From the NCBI GenBank assembly GCA_040954595.2, contig CM082576.2:10416001-10480000 (forward strand): a DNA stretch of 64,000 nucleotides, given 5' to 3'. Within the stretch, counting starts at the first letter, position 1; every line of letters starts with the position of its first letter. Below the pieces are notes generated by a model. That model was not told where the DNA came from, made no database searches, and saw only the letters and a program-made list of their open reading frames with translations. Positions 42,975-56,143 of the stretch are shown here, piece after piece. The DNA comes from Balanoglossus misakiensis (lineage: Eukaryota > Hemichordata). The position numbers and the translations under genes are program-made.

Positions 42975-43047
42975 GTCTCAGTGGCCAAGTGGCTAAGGCG
43001 TCGGTCTCGTAAACCGAAGATCATGGGTTCAACCCCCATCTGAGGCT
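42975..43047 (+). tRNA. tRNA-Thr (anticodon CGU), second copy
   Basis: 73 bases, same orientation, 483 bp after the first copy. It differs at three places: position 2 (C to T, giving a G-U wobble with G71 in the acceptor stem), T-loop GGTTCAA instead of GGTTCGA, and one T-stem pair (CTCCC to CCCCC). The cloverleaf is intact. It is followed at once by TTTT, a Pol III stop. Confidence 0.93.
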
Positions 43048-45458
43048 TTTAATGAAGATACGATTTTGGTATAAATTTTGTGCACTATTGCGAGAACAGT
43101 ACCCCAAGTCTCAATTCCAGACCGAAAGATTCGGTCATGTGCGGGCGCTCCGATGTCTGGAAGACATGCGTGTTTTTTGCTGTGGGTTTGGATGAACCCG
43201 TATATGCCAAGTTCATACACTTGAAGCATAACGCAGCTACCAGTTTCCACAGAGCAGATAATTTATGACAAGGCCATACAAAGCCCTTAATGAATCCATT
43301 AGGAAATTCCTGCCTAAAGTCATCAGCAAACTCACCACTTCACTTCACACAGTCTGGTAGTCCAATCTTAGTGTCATACATTTGTTTCAGGAAGCTCTAC
43401 AGATAATATATCTTAAATTTACCCCCCCCCCCCCCCCACACACACATACCAGTAAAAGTCCACAGAATAATTACATTAATAGAATAATTTTGTTTCCATT
43501 TATTTTGGTGAAGACCTTTCTCGAAAAACAACGGCTCTCGTCGAGAAGTTTCATTAACAAATCATACACTGTTTCATTCTACACATTAATACAGTGTGTA
43601 ATCTTTAAATAGCCAAAACAGGAGACAAGGAACTCTCTTTGAACTTAACAATTTGGCAAAAGCCCAATAACAATGTATTGCCAACGCAAAAAAGCAAAAA
43701 ACAAAACAAACAGCTGATGCAAGAACGTCGTCAACACACCATCAATTTCTCTTGCAATGTTCCTTCTCACCTATCAAATCAATGATAACTTTGATCAATG
43801 TTTACCATGCACTTCCGTTGCCCTTTCTATGCTCATCATTGTTTTCATATGAAAGACACATGAGACAGAAAGTTGGAATGTTGACGACTTCCTTGAGCTT
43901 TTCAAATTAATTGCACTGGCAATAACAGGTCACTGTGACATTGTTGTCCAGCATTCAATGTTCACAAAAACTTCCATCCACAAATTTTCCCATTTGCTCC
44001 CTGGCAGTGATGGAAAACAATGCGCAAGTATGTCTGTCTCCTTGGCAACATACAGCAAACAAATGTACATCACCTGGAACAGGCTTGAAGGTTTTGCAAC
44101 AAGATTACACTTTCCCATTTTGTGAATGCCAGAAAAGAAATCAGCAATGTGCATGTTTGCCAACAGTGAGCACAAAAAAAAAGCATCAAATGGCAAGCAT
44201 GAAAACAGACAACAAAACTCTCACGTCCTGGCCTTACATCATGATAAATCTCATGCTCTAGTGGCCATAAACTGGTGACTTTTTATCCGTTATATCACCC
44301 CCGATCAGTGTAATCAGGGCCATAGGACTGACTCTGTCACTCTGACAGTTACAAACTTTCCAATCATCTTTCCCCTAAAACTATGAACTACATTTTCAAA
44401 ATATAACTGATTTCCAAATGAATGTATATTTTGTTATAATATCTTTATAATTTACATATAACGAGAGTAATGGTATTTTTTTTTTGCTTTTTTATTTTTA
44501 TTATGGTATAGTCTGTCTCCAGTAGGTAACACATAGTTAATAAATGTAAATATTATATGATTTGTGTTCATACAATTCTGATGTGTCAGCACTTTATAGG
44601 AACTCAAAGAGGAACTTACTCTCTCCCCTGCCCCCAAATTTAGCAAATCAAGCACGTATCCACTGCCGTGCATTGCTTACAAATGCATTCACAGACACTT
44701 GACATCAACAAAAAGAACAAGAAAACATAAAACTCTTTAAAAAAAATGCAAGGCAAATCAGATTTCCCCTCTTCTTGGAATCTAGTTAAGGTAACCAAAT
44801 AGCTATAAGCATGTAACTCAACTGTATGAGTACACAGATTCTCCAAAATCGTTATTTCAAACAGATCCATTGTGAGACACTGAAAACAAACATACTAAGC
44901 CTTGGGACAAAAGACAACTTCAGTCTTCACAACCCCGGATGACATTTGGACAAATTATTTCAGTGTTTTTCCCCCTCTAATAAACAAAGAGACCCTGCCC
45001 TTTCCTTACACATCTCTGAGTTGTTACAGAACTGTATTATACAAAATTTCAGAATGAAATGAGTTGATACCGTGATCACACTGTACTGGGTACTCTGGGA
45101 CATAACATCAGTTGAACGTTCACAATTACTGTGCAAAAGTTTGAGGAAAGAAAATCACTTTAAGATTACAGCAACATTACACTGATCGACATATGAGAAA
45201 TTCCTCCTTGGTAATGCAATGGTATACTAGGGTGTAAATAAGTTGACTTGTTTAAAATTGAGTTTCCACAGTGCTGGCAGTATACTATGTGTCTGTGAAG
45301 ATTACAAAAAAGACCTCAGTAGATCAGGCATCCAGCCATTTTGGGAATCTCCCACTAAGATCTTCACAACAACCACAGCTTGACTTAATCTCTACAGCCT
45401 TTTAATATCAGCCTTGTATCCTTCAGTTCCCGTTTTACGGTCTTCATCTCTTCATCCC
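43048..45458 (-). other. Non-coding stretch, probable ZFYVE21 3' UTR
   Basis: No coding exon is recognised. Several minus-strand AATAAA motifs (TTTATT on plus) occur near 43498 and 44488-44500, so the ZFYVE21 3' UTR could extend 1-2 kb. A poly-C/(CA)n tract lies at about 43422-43446. Confidence 0.4.
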
Positions 45459-48400
45459 TTACTTGCCACTTTCGCCCCTGCCTTCGTAGATCATTTTGAT
45501 GGCCTGTGGACAACACAGGAAAGAAGTCAAGCATTGGGAATACTGCTATTTCAAAAAAAAAAGTCAAGGTTCTTCAGCTGTGAATTCTTACTTCAACTCA
45601 ACATTGCACAAATTACACACTTGTTGCAGTTTTAACCTTCCTTCCAGAAAGTTTTGTTTTAGCTATGTCTAAATCAGCTGAACGTAAAAACTCTGATCAA
45701 CCCTGATTGTCAATGTATTATGTATTCAAACCACAGTGGGATACCAGGGCTCACCTTTTGCATGCTGGCTAACCAAGACATGCCCTGTTTCTTGTTGTGG
45801 CTCTCGGACACCGTCCACTTCAGCTCTGTGACTTTGCCTTGCTGCTTGTACTTTAACGTCAGTCCTGTGGGGACAAGATGCCCAGCTGCAAGGCAAAAAA
45901 GGTGACACCTGTCAACGCCTCTCCGCACAAACCCTGAGAAAACGTCACTCTGGTTGGATCGTTTGTCCAAACACAGACACTGATTCAAATCATTTCCATT
46001 ACACAACTTGGATGCAGTTTCTGCGCAACTCCTGGTGGTTGCTGATGGCCTACATGTACATGCTCACAGGAATTACATTCATGTACAGTGTAGTCACGGT
46101 AACAGCTGATGCAACCGAATATGCTGCAAATGAGATGCACATTTACAATCAACACCAAAACACAGTTACCAGTACATTACTATGCACATTTCATAACTTC
46201 AACAACCATGGGTATATGGCAATTTAGCATTTTATAAGGACAAACCAGTTAGCTTCTATGGATTGTATCTGGATAGGCTGAAAGGTAACACCAAATACAC
46301 GACAACACCACCAACCAAAACACGCAACTGCACACTACAATCTAAATGGAACCTAACAGGAAGATTACACAACCACATCATCACTAACTCACCAATGAAG
46401 TCCAAACACCATGGAATCAATGTGTTGAAATTTCAGAAAAAATGGCGAATAAGATGAACAGAGAAAACAGAACATTACTGTAATGCTGATGGAGAAATGG
46501 CAACTGAAGACAGTGAAGTGCACTTGATATGATAACATCATAAGCTGTAATGACTTTCTTCAGTCAAAAATTCTGTCTTCATAGTTAGAATATAGAGCTT
46601 TTTCAACTATTTTCATGTTTTTTTTTCTGCTAAAAAGTTTTGGTATGACTGAACAAAAGCACCAAAGATTACCTTGTGTTTCATCTCCTGAAGTGATTAT
46701 CTGGGCTGCTACGATGTGATCTAACTGTAAGGGTGGATGCTTGGCATTCTCACCTCCATCAAAGGATATAAATCTGAAAAACAAATTCATGTAAAAGTAC
46801 ATTACTGGATTGTCCAAAACAATGATTTTTATGAAGAAGGGATTCTGTCTTTTTTTTGAACTTTTTTTTGATACTGCGTCTCAAAAGTAGGTTTCAGTTA
46901 TTGATTTGGATGTACAATGTAGCTTCAATGAAGAGTTTCCTGTACTCGTATCCCTTTGTTGGTTAATGGACCCGCATTTGACACTTAGTGCCAATCACTT
47001 ACCTGTTGTCCTGTGTCAGTTTACAAAGAAAATTTTCATTCTCATTTTCATCTATGCTGTCATCTGACACTAGGAAATGGGCACCTAAAAGAACGGTGAT
47101 AAAATTGAAAATGTTTCAATGCGCGACTACTGTTAATGACTGGGTTCATGAAGATGTCCACTTTTTCAATACACGCTTTTCCCATGGAATCGTTTTTTTT
47201 GCAAATATTACGACTGACAATATCTTTGTTATTATTATTTTGATCAAATTTTTAAAAATTGATCTTTCAGTTCTCAGACACCGCACTTTTGGTTTCTAGA
47301 GTAAAGTACATAGAGTTTATCATTTACTGACTACGTCACTATTTTCAGTTGTCAATAAATTGAAAGGAAAGACGTTAACGCACAGTATTATTGTATCAGC
47401 TTACCGTTCATTAAAACTTTGATGTGTTTGTCAAAGAATTCATTCTCCTTCCTTGTCACAGTGACGCAAGCACCGCACACCCTGACGGGATCCACAAACG
47501 CAAACCTCGGCAACGCTATGTTGTTCCCACAGCACACGCTACAAAAACACTTCCCACACCTGCGACAATGATGCTGCAAGCAAGAAAACAAGGCCTGGGT
47601 CAACATGATGCCCCTTTCATCCCTTCATCTTAGTTAGTTTAAAATTCATTCAATAATACAATATTGAGTTCAGCATAAACTTACATTTGTATCGCATAAA
47701 ACTAAAAGCACATTCCTCAGATGAGTGCAATCCCTTATTGTAAAGTATTAAGTATAGGCACCTCTAATCATCATAAATTTCTATTAAAAAGCCCCTGCTA
47801 AGCGCATATGTCTCCAAATGCTTTTAAATTGTATTCAGTGATGATCCGCAGGTGTATAATGATAGGGTTGTACAAATAATATGCCATCTATACAAAAAAC
47901 GCATTGAGCCCTTGTCCATACATGACAAACAACTTTACGGGCATGTACTCACCCTTCTCTTCATGAGATCAAATCTGGCATGACACTCCATACACTCATT
48001 ACACTGAAACATAAACAGAACACCACTTTGCACCCAAAAATGTTACTAGAAACATATACCCCTGGACTTTTGATTGCACATTCATGACCCCACATATGCA
48101 TGGTACACTATTGCACTGATTACCCATACACTAAGTTTACAGCCTAGGATTTGCATTATTGTTGAAGGCGCTATATACTATATATGGTGTTATTTCGGTA
48201 AAAAGAAGTTTCCTGGGTTGCAGAAGTCATCTAACTAGAATCTCTGGAAACCAGTTTTATATTACAAATGTACTAGGCTAGTGTTTTGTTAGCAGTTATC
48301 AGTGACACTGCAGCAGACATCTTGCTTTTTTAGTTGTTGCTTTAGTCTGTAAGATCTTGCTCCAATTAATGTTCACAACAGAGTAAATCTAGGACCAAAG

Positions 48401-48887
48401 TAACAAACCTAATCTAGTAATCAACCAATACATAAGTATGTCAACGTCAAACGATGTAAGTTGTGGTGTAATTAATTAATGATCGATTGATTAAACATAT
48501 GTGCGGTATTTCGTGCTACAGGTTTCCAACGCTTATAGTATACAAACAAATAATGCAAATGTCGTTGTTGGTCATAGTGAATTCACGGCTGGGCAGTAAA
48601 TTTCTCCAACACTTTACATGTCAATTCGTAATGATGCACTTCTTCAATACGAAGTGTCCTCCCTTTATTTACAAAATTACATTTCAACTTCCGGTGTACG
48701 TGCTGCCTCGCTCGTTACAGTTTGTGAAACGAAAATCTCCCCCTAAAATGCAGTACTTCTTTACCTCATTATCTGGCACCCACGGAGGCTCCTCCAATTC
48801 GAAAGGACTTCGGAATCTGTCATTCACACATACCATCCGCAGGCCACTTTTGGACCGAACTAATTTCTTGTCTCCTGGCGCCGCCAT
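45459..48887 (-). CDS. ZFYVE21: Zinc finger FYVE domain-containing protein 21
   Basis: ZFYVE21 binds phosphoinositides through its FYVE finger; the vertebrate protein acts in focal adhesion turnover and endosomal signalling. Exons in transcript order: 48887-48765, 48003-47953, 47573-47405, 47084-47003, 46773-46673, 45885-45755 and 45503-45459, total 702 nt, 233 residues (human 234). Conserved parts are KKLVRSKSGLRMV, WVPD (the FYVE WxxD), CNECMECHARFDLMKRR, HHCRRCGKCFC (the R+HHCR motif) and VRVCGAC (the RVC motif). So all three lipid-binding signatures and zinc cysteines are present. The C-terminal PH-like half ends SWLASMQKAIKMIYEGRGESGK. The start at 48887 (MAAPGDKK) was chosen over an in-frame upstream frame because it fits human length and has strong context. 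Confidence 0.96.
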
Positions 48888-48890
48888 CTT
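48880..48890 (-). promoter_or_regulatory. YY1 consensus over the ZFYVE21 start codon
   Basis: On the minus strand AAGATGGCGGC is an exact YY1 core consensus and contains the initiator ATG. Known in vertebrates as a downstream promoter element of housekeeping genes. Function inferred from motif and position. Confidence 0.5.
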
Positions 48891-51157
48891 GGGTTTGTTG
48901 TCAATGGTGGTTGTCAGTTGTGTTCTCCAGTAATCACACACCACGTCCTTGGTGGGTGGTCTATCTCCTTCCTCTCTATTTTTTTTTTATGTCAGCACAG
49001 AATCACTGCTATTAAAACACGGCATCGTGTGACACATGTAAATTTGAAATGATACCTAACAACGCCATCTAAAGATATACTATTATTTTCTCCAGAAATC
49101 AATATTAAACAGAACGTACCAGCGGATGATTTGACATCACAGTCATACACGCATAGGCCTACCCTCAGCCTTGGAGAATACATGTATATTGTGTATTACC
49201 ACAGTCCCTCAAATATTTCCATTTCATTTATTTGTATGACACATTAATTCCACTTGGTAAGACGAATTGTATATACAATAAATTTGCTCCGTATTAGTCA
49301 TCATTACGGTGTGTTTCTTTTTATTAAGATTTTTTCCTCTTTTTGAGATGGGCATATTGGGAAGTCTGCATTTTACAGACTATCCGGTCTCAGTTGCTGT
49401 AATTTTGTACATTCCGGCAAATATCAACGAGCGTGGATCAGAATATATACCACTTGTCATCATGAACGGATTGTCATTGAGTGAATGTCGCAAAAAAAGT
49501 CCGATCTGTACTAAAAACAAGTAGGATGGGAAAATAATGTTTTCTATTTATTTTTGTTTTTAAAATTCATCGATGTACAAGCAAGGAAAGTTACAATGCA
49601 TGTCCACAGGAGTCACGCGTTTTCTCGTAAATGATCATCCGCACAATCCACGCGCATTCGAAGCGTCCTACGTTTTCCACATTTCTGATTATTGTACGTA
49701 CCCAGCTTGGGATAGATTATATGCTTCAAACACAAGTAATAAAGTAGGCCTAAGTGTCTTGAGTATGGATATTCAAAATATATACTTTATACTACGTCAT
49801 CTGTGACAAAAGGCTGTCTCGTCATGAAAAAAATGGTGTTCCAGTGTACTTTTAGTTTCTTGTGACAAGCTTGATGTATTTTACCGGAATATATAATATA
49901 TACCTAACATCTAGAAATAAAAGATTACATTTTTTATAACACAGGAATAAGGCCTAGGCCTAATGTTTATTTTTTTTCATTTAATACATTCTATGTATTT
50001 TTTATTTCATCGTGGTACTGAAAGAGATCCACGTTTAAGAACATACTATTTTAAAGAAGATGCATTTTTCGGGATGCGTAAAATCTTGTGAACTTCTTTG
50101 GTTGACGGAGACGGTCATTTTCAAACACTCCGTATAATCTTCCAGGTTTCCCCATCGTTCCCTCGCACGGGTCGTTGGCTCGACTAGACTCCCTAATATT
50201 CGGAGAGCAAAGCCCTTGGTGCGAAAAGATGGGATTCCCCAGGAAATTAAATGGTCCGCCCCTTAGTAGATTTATATGGAACCATGGCCGAATAATAAAC
50301 TATCAAATTCAATGTTACAGCGCCACCATATTTACGACACGGGAATCCTGTTATGCGGAAGAGCGATAACAGAACCGTACATTGTACCATGGACTTACTG
50401 GAGGCCACTGACACACGTTTTGTAATCTCCGTATAGTTTTTGAGGTACTGGTCTCGAGTACCGGTATCTGTTTTGAAAAAGTCCCCCATCGATTTGTGGA
50501 GCAGCCACGATTTATCACTCGACTGGAATCATGCATGACTCACGACTTGTTTCAAATCAAAGCTAGCTGAGCCGGAGAAATATCATGTTTCTCGAACCAC
50601 TGTGTTTGGACTAGCATGTTCAACGTCCGCTTTGGGTGCTGTACTTTGGAGCGACATGGAATCCACGGCGATTGCGCCAAAAACTGCCAAGGGTACTGCC
50701 TTTGGCCATATTGTTCAGCGCAGTCTTCGCGATGTTGCTGGAGATTTTGCACACTCGGTTCGTCGTGGATCTGTCCTCAGGGTAGGTCAAAAGTCAGGTG
50801 ACCATTCTAATGGAAATCTCGTGTATTCCGAGAGCTGATTTTGGAATGGTTGTTTAAAAACATTCTATGACTTTTCTGCGTCAAATACAAGTATAAAACA
50901 CAGTGTTTGTTTTGTTGCCTTTACCGCTCGTGTGCACTGGGTCATTCTTTTCCTGATACGGTTTGTACACCAACATGAAAAGTTTGTTATTATTTCTCGC
51001 GTTCGGTGAGAGAAGAGTACGCATGCGTACATAGCCAGGTCGCCATTTTGAAATCTTTGAGAAGAAAGTACCGTAATGGGGGCTTGTTTATGAATGATGT
51101 CTGCATTGATTGTTCCGAAGGTTCTCCGTATTTTGTATCCAACAGCCAAAGTTTGAA
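48888..51157. other. Divergent upstream region between ZFYVE21 and RALGAPA1
   Basis: About 2.3 kb between start codons. From 48960 to 50100 the sequence is AT-rich with nothing recognised. At 50600-50780 all frames are fairly open and CpG-richer. A CAGG|GTAGGT donor-like site closes this patch, and TATCCAACAG at about 51133-51142 could be the acceptor, so this may be a RALGAPA1 5' exon. Confidence 0.4.
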
Positions 51158-54100
51158 ATGTTCAGCAAGAAGCAGCATGGCGATGTCAAGAAATCATCTC
51201 AGAAAGTATTGGATGCAAGAAAAGACCCCATCACCAGGTTGAAACATCTTCGTGTCATCCTCGGTGAGTTTCAAACGTGTATGCGTTTCGCAGCGCACGC
51301 CCCGGTGATCGTACTGATAGTGATATTAGCGATAGCGACACGCCATTTACAAATAAGCCGGTCTAGATTTTTCGAAAGGTGTCACGTTGCAGTGCTTCCA
51401 CTCGTTATTTTCCAGTGACACGAGTCAAAGAATGCACCATGATTGTGAATCATAGCATCACACAGGTGCTGTCATCTTGTCACAGTTTGCCTGCATAAAA
51501 ATGCCTAAGGGGTTGGGTAGCAAGGGGGTGTAACCATGGACGTAACACTGTGGTACGTCCACGGTCTATACTCAGCTTGTTTTAGTACTACTGACACTGT
51601 TGACAGTGTCAATGACAGTGTACTTATTATCGTAATCCAGTGGGTATCAGACCGCAAGGTGTTGCCAAAAGGTAAACACCCACCATTACAATATTACATG
51701 TTTCTTGTGTTTTGATTGTTGGGTAGTAACGTTCACACATTGCACGAAGACTATAAAATTAAGCAAGACCCTAATGTGAACTACTGGTAATAATAAGTAT
51801 TTAACGAAACCAGAAATGCTCACTTTTGTTGCGCATACTACAGCCAGGATGTACATGTTGACCCTTTGTAAATATATAATGTCATGTAACAGTACTCGCC
51901 AGGTAGGGGATTCTGTGTGTGGGGATACTTTCTGCTTGCAACTAGCACTCTACAATTACAAATATTCTCATAGGCTTAGCTTTCAATACTGTGAATTTTC
52001 AATCATGCATGATGTAAAATTTGAAATGCAATCAGTATCACAATTGCCCTCAGATTTGAGTTTCTGAGTAAAATCGGTGATGCCCTTTGCATACAATTTT
52101 AGCATCATGATGAACATGTATTATGTATTCAGTGTATTGCAGTGTTCCTCCCCATTGTAAATAAAGCATTGTGACCACCACTCTTTGATTTTGGTAAAAC
52201 TATTAGACTTCATGAACATGACAATTTCTTCTTTTGTTATGTAAATAAGCCACCAAGCTATCACAAATTCCTGGGGAGAACACTGTTACTACTGTATTTT
52301 TTATTGCTGCACTTAACATCACAGGAAATATTCCAAGCTTCACTGCGCTAGCCATTGACATGTGAAAGTGCATACAGAAGACATAAATTGATAAATGCAA
52401 ATGAGCAAGTGGATGAGTCTAAACTCTTTGAGCTTGGAATCCAAAATGAACATTTCCTCTTTTAATATTGTCCAGTTGAGTCACAGCCACCGGTACCTGT
52501 GTACTGTTATGATAATACCCATAGCAGGTTGCTATCTTGCTGAGCCTTTGCCCATATCTGATTTCCCCCTGGCCCAGGATGACCTTGTTGGTTGACTGTC
52601 ACTTGCCAACACAACCTTCAATGCTGCAGCCATCAGGCGTGAATGCATGCTTGGAAAGCCATGCCACACCAAGGAAACAGTCATTCCCTACATGTATGTT
52701 GAAATCAGTGGAGTATTCAACTCATGAATACAAAATCATTATCACGTCTGTCGTCATATTCAATTAAAGTTCTAGAAAGTTATAAATTAAACTCTGAATT
52801 GTCACGTTGTGCGAAAATTTCGGGCAATCTGTAATTTATTATCAATATGAAAATGCCCACTCCCCAACATTATTTGCACATTTATATAACAACAGTTTAC
52901 ATTCCAGTCGACATTTTTGGAAATTCCGTTTTGTTTTTTCCAGCATTCAGCATCGTGAGCTCAGTGGCATTCATGAGAAATGTGATGCATGACTGACAAT
53001 GTCAATTATTGGAGTCCGTGATGATTTTGATTTTGAATATTTTAATCAAATGGAGCATAAACGTGAAAGCTTTAAATTCATTTTGTGAAATATCATTTCG
53101 ATGTGAAAATGCAAATTGCACAGTAAGTAAACACATTACAGTGGCAGATGATGGTTGGAATTGCTTTAAAAGAAAATGGACAATTACCATTCATGTACAT
53201 GTTGGTCTTAACATAGGTACAGCACAGCCTAAGAAACTTTGGGTAGTGTCTTTGTCTTTAAAAAAATGCCAGTATACCACAACCCTTTAATTTTGGGAAA
53301 CAATAGAAACTCATCAATATAACAATAACCTATATAGTTTAATATGCAAATATTATCAGGTACTCTTGCAGACCTTCTAGCAGAGAACCCGGAGAAGTCT
53401 TTACAAACACAGTCATCCACAGAAATAAAATCCGCAATTGGCCATATTTTGATCTGACTGTTATTTGTACAGTTTATAATGTCAATATGATAAATTACTC
53501 TGGCAGAGACATGTAGGCTGTTGTGTCATTGGCCCCTCACTTCAGAGACACAAATTAATACTACGAAAGAGCTGAATGGAAGAAATAACAGTTAAAACTG
53601 ATGGGCAGTTTATTTGTGTAATTAATTACGGTGTTTATTGAAGTGTTCTTCACCAAAATGTTTTCATAATGAGGACTTCGTAAGGATGACTACTTGTACG
53701 TTTGTAGTGTCACTGAAGTTCCATGCCCTTTCATTTTCATTGTGCGTGGTCACCATAATAGCCATGTGAACGCCAGCTGGTGTGGAAGCATTGGTGAAAA
53801 GCAGAGATAACATGATATGTATACATGTATACAAAAATTCATTAATGCACTGAGAATATCCAGGGCCCCTTTTTATGAACCTGTCTGGGCATACACCTCC
53901 GTTATTATATATGTGCCAGGTCTGTGCCTGGGGTAACCCCCTCCCCTCATCACATGACATGCCATTCGTTGTCCTTCACAATCACACCATGCATCTGTTG
54001 TTAGTCTTTCTCTCGATGCTCTTGTTGCCATGGTTATGAGAACTTCAGATGGGTACTGGGAAAATATAAAGTACAGTATGGTCACCATCAGATTATTTGA

Positions 54101-56099
54101 ATCAGGTATTTTTTCAACATAATACACAATTCCTCTTTTGTTTACATGTCATCAAAACAAGTATGCAGTCACTAAAAGCTACACATTATTGTCACGATGT
54201 ACATTTACACCTGCAGACTGAATAAAAGCTGTTCACAATTTTACATTGTTATTGTGACTGTAGGCAATATGTGTGTTTGTAGACTTGCTTTCGCCTCTAA
54301 CTGTATCATTGTTATTGAAGCCAGACTAGAGAGATGATAAAAACACCCCTGAATATTCGGTGCCTTGTTATGTTCCATATGTATTTAATTTTAATTTACC
54401 TGGGGTGGTATGTATATGTAATCAGATTTGTTTCAGTCTTAGGGTCAGAATTTGTAGAGATGGAAATTGTCCGTTGTGAATTTAATCAGTATTGCAAGAG
54501 CTGCGATCAAGGTACATTTGCATGGGTTTTAAATTATTTTAGTATTCCTATTAAAATATGTGTGTCTTCACCTTCTATGAAAAACACCCTGAAGTTTTCT
54601 TTCTGTTTCCTCAGTCTCTGGTTAATATTAATTTTTTCCTCCATTGATTACATTTATCCTACCACATCATTACTTTTATTTCTCATGGAAATAATAATCA
54701 AGCAGATTAATTAATTCGCATTTAGATGAAGCTGATGAATGGCCCCCAGCCAACATTTTATTAGGAAAATAAATAATGGAAAGGAAAGCTTAGCTGTACT
54801 TGCCCTGTGGTGCATTAAACATGATTCTGCTGATATTTTTTTCCATAATATATTGTTTTATGTACGTTTAGTTACAGTGTAAAAAATCTCCATTGCAACA
54901 CAACAATCACTTCCCACTGTTTAGTGTGTATACAGTGTCTTGATACATCCAAGATATTGGATGCACCCTCATCACATGTCTGCGTACATGTAGTTTGGAT
55001 TACAATCTTCTCAACTGCCTACATTGTCACTCAAGGCTTCCACAAGTGTACAAAAATCACTTGTCTTCCTGAAAGGGGTTTCCGGCGAGGCAATTGAAAA
55101 AGTTGTGCTTGTTTCGAATCACTGACAACACAGTTATTCCTTTGTAACTTTATTAGATCTTGAGATTGACAGTTTCGTTAAATTGCTTTCAGTGACACTG
55201 TCTTGCCAACATGTACCTCTGCACATGGATAAATATAAAGGGTTTAGTTGAAGTGGTCACAGTTGGGTTTTCCACATAAATCCTTTCCAGTTCTTTAGAA
55301 TTGCAATGAACAGTCATGTAGTGTTTCATATTAGAGTGAACTAGAAAATCGTGCAGTTTTGTTTGAAACTCATACATGCTGATGACTCGAAGCGCTCAAC
55401 ACGCTCAAGGTGTAGCTTTTTGCACAAATTCTTCTGTGGCAGTGTTTACTTGTGGCTCTTGGCAAGCGACAGTCTTATGTACAGACTGTACTTTGCCCTG
55501 GTGCGACACAGCTGCTGCTCATTCACCGGGAACTCGTCCATAATCTTTCAAACCTTGCAGAACAGCGTGAACTTTTAAGCAAAATGCAGAAGACAAGGAT
55601 ATTTCGCAATGATGAATTTATAGGATTTTATGGTTGCCCTCGAGTGTTGGTTGTAGTGTGCTGCGGTACTTGGTTGCAATACAACATGTACTAAATAACT
55701 TTGTATGCCCTAAAGCTCTCTGCAGTTGTCTCCTCACTGGGGTTCGACGTCTGCTGGCCATTCAGGACAAATTAACTTGATTTAGGCTAAAACAAGGGCT
55801 TTCATTGTGGAAATTCCTGGAGTTCTGAGTAGTGGTTTGCATCTTCTGTCAGATGTAACATTTAGGTAGAAACAAGTCATGTGATTCTCTGTGACAATTT
55901 TTGTACATGCTGTTTTGTGTGTGCTGTTGTTGTTCATGATGCAGTTGACCAAAATAAATCAGGTATATAGCAATGACTTATTTCAAATGTCAGGTATGTG
56001 ATGTGGTAATACAATTACTGTATCTGGTAGCTGAAAGTGAAAGTTCAAATTTAGACAAACAGATCTATGCTCGTGGATGAAAGCATAAGATCAGTACAA

Positions 56100-56143
<44 letters not shown>

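Noticed and set aside
45385-45458. Continuation of the ZFYVE21 last exon in a second frame (ending LKGCRD)
   Set aside because: Splicing from SMQK at 45755 is in phase 0 and reads AIKMIYEGRGESGK then stop, which matches the vertebrate C-terminus; the other frame does not.
53358-53452. Possible extra RALGAPA1 exon after a CTCTTGCAG acceptor
   Set aside because: Exon 1 joins exon 2 directly with correct phase and the joined protein matches vertebrate RALGAPA1 without a gap; the segment has no clear donor.
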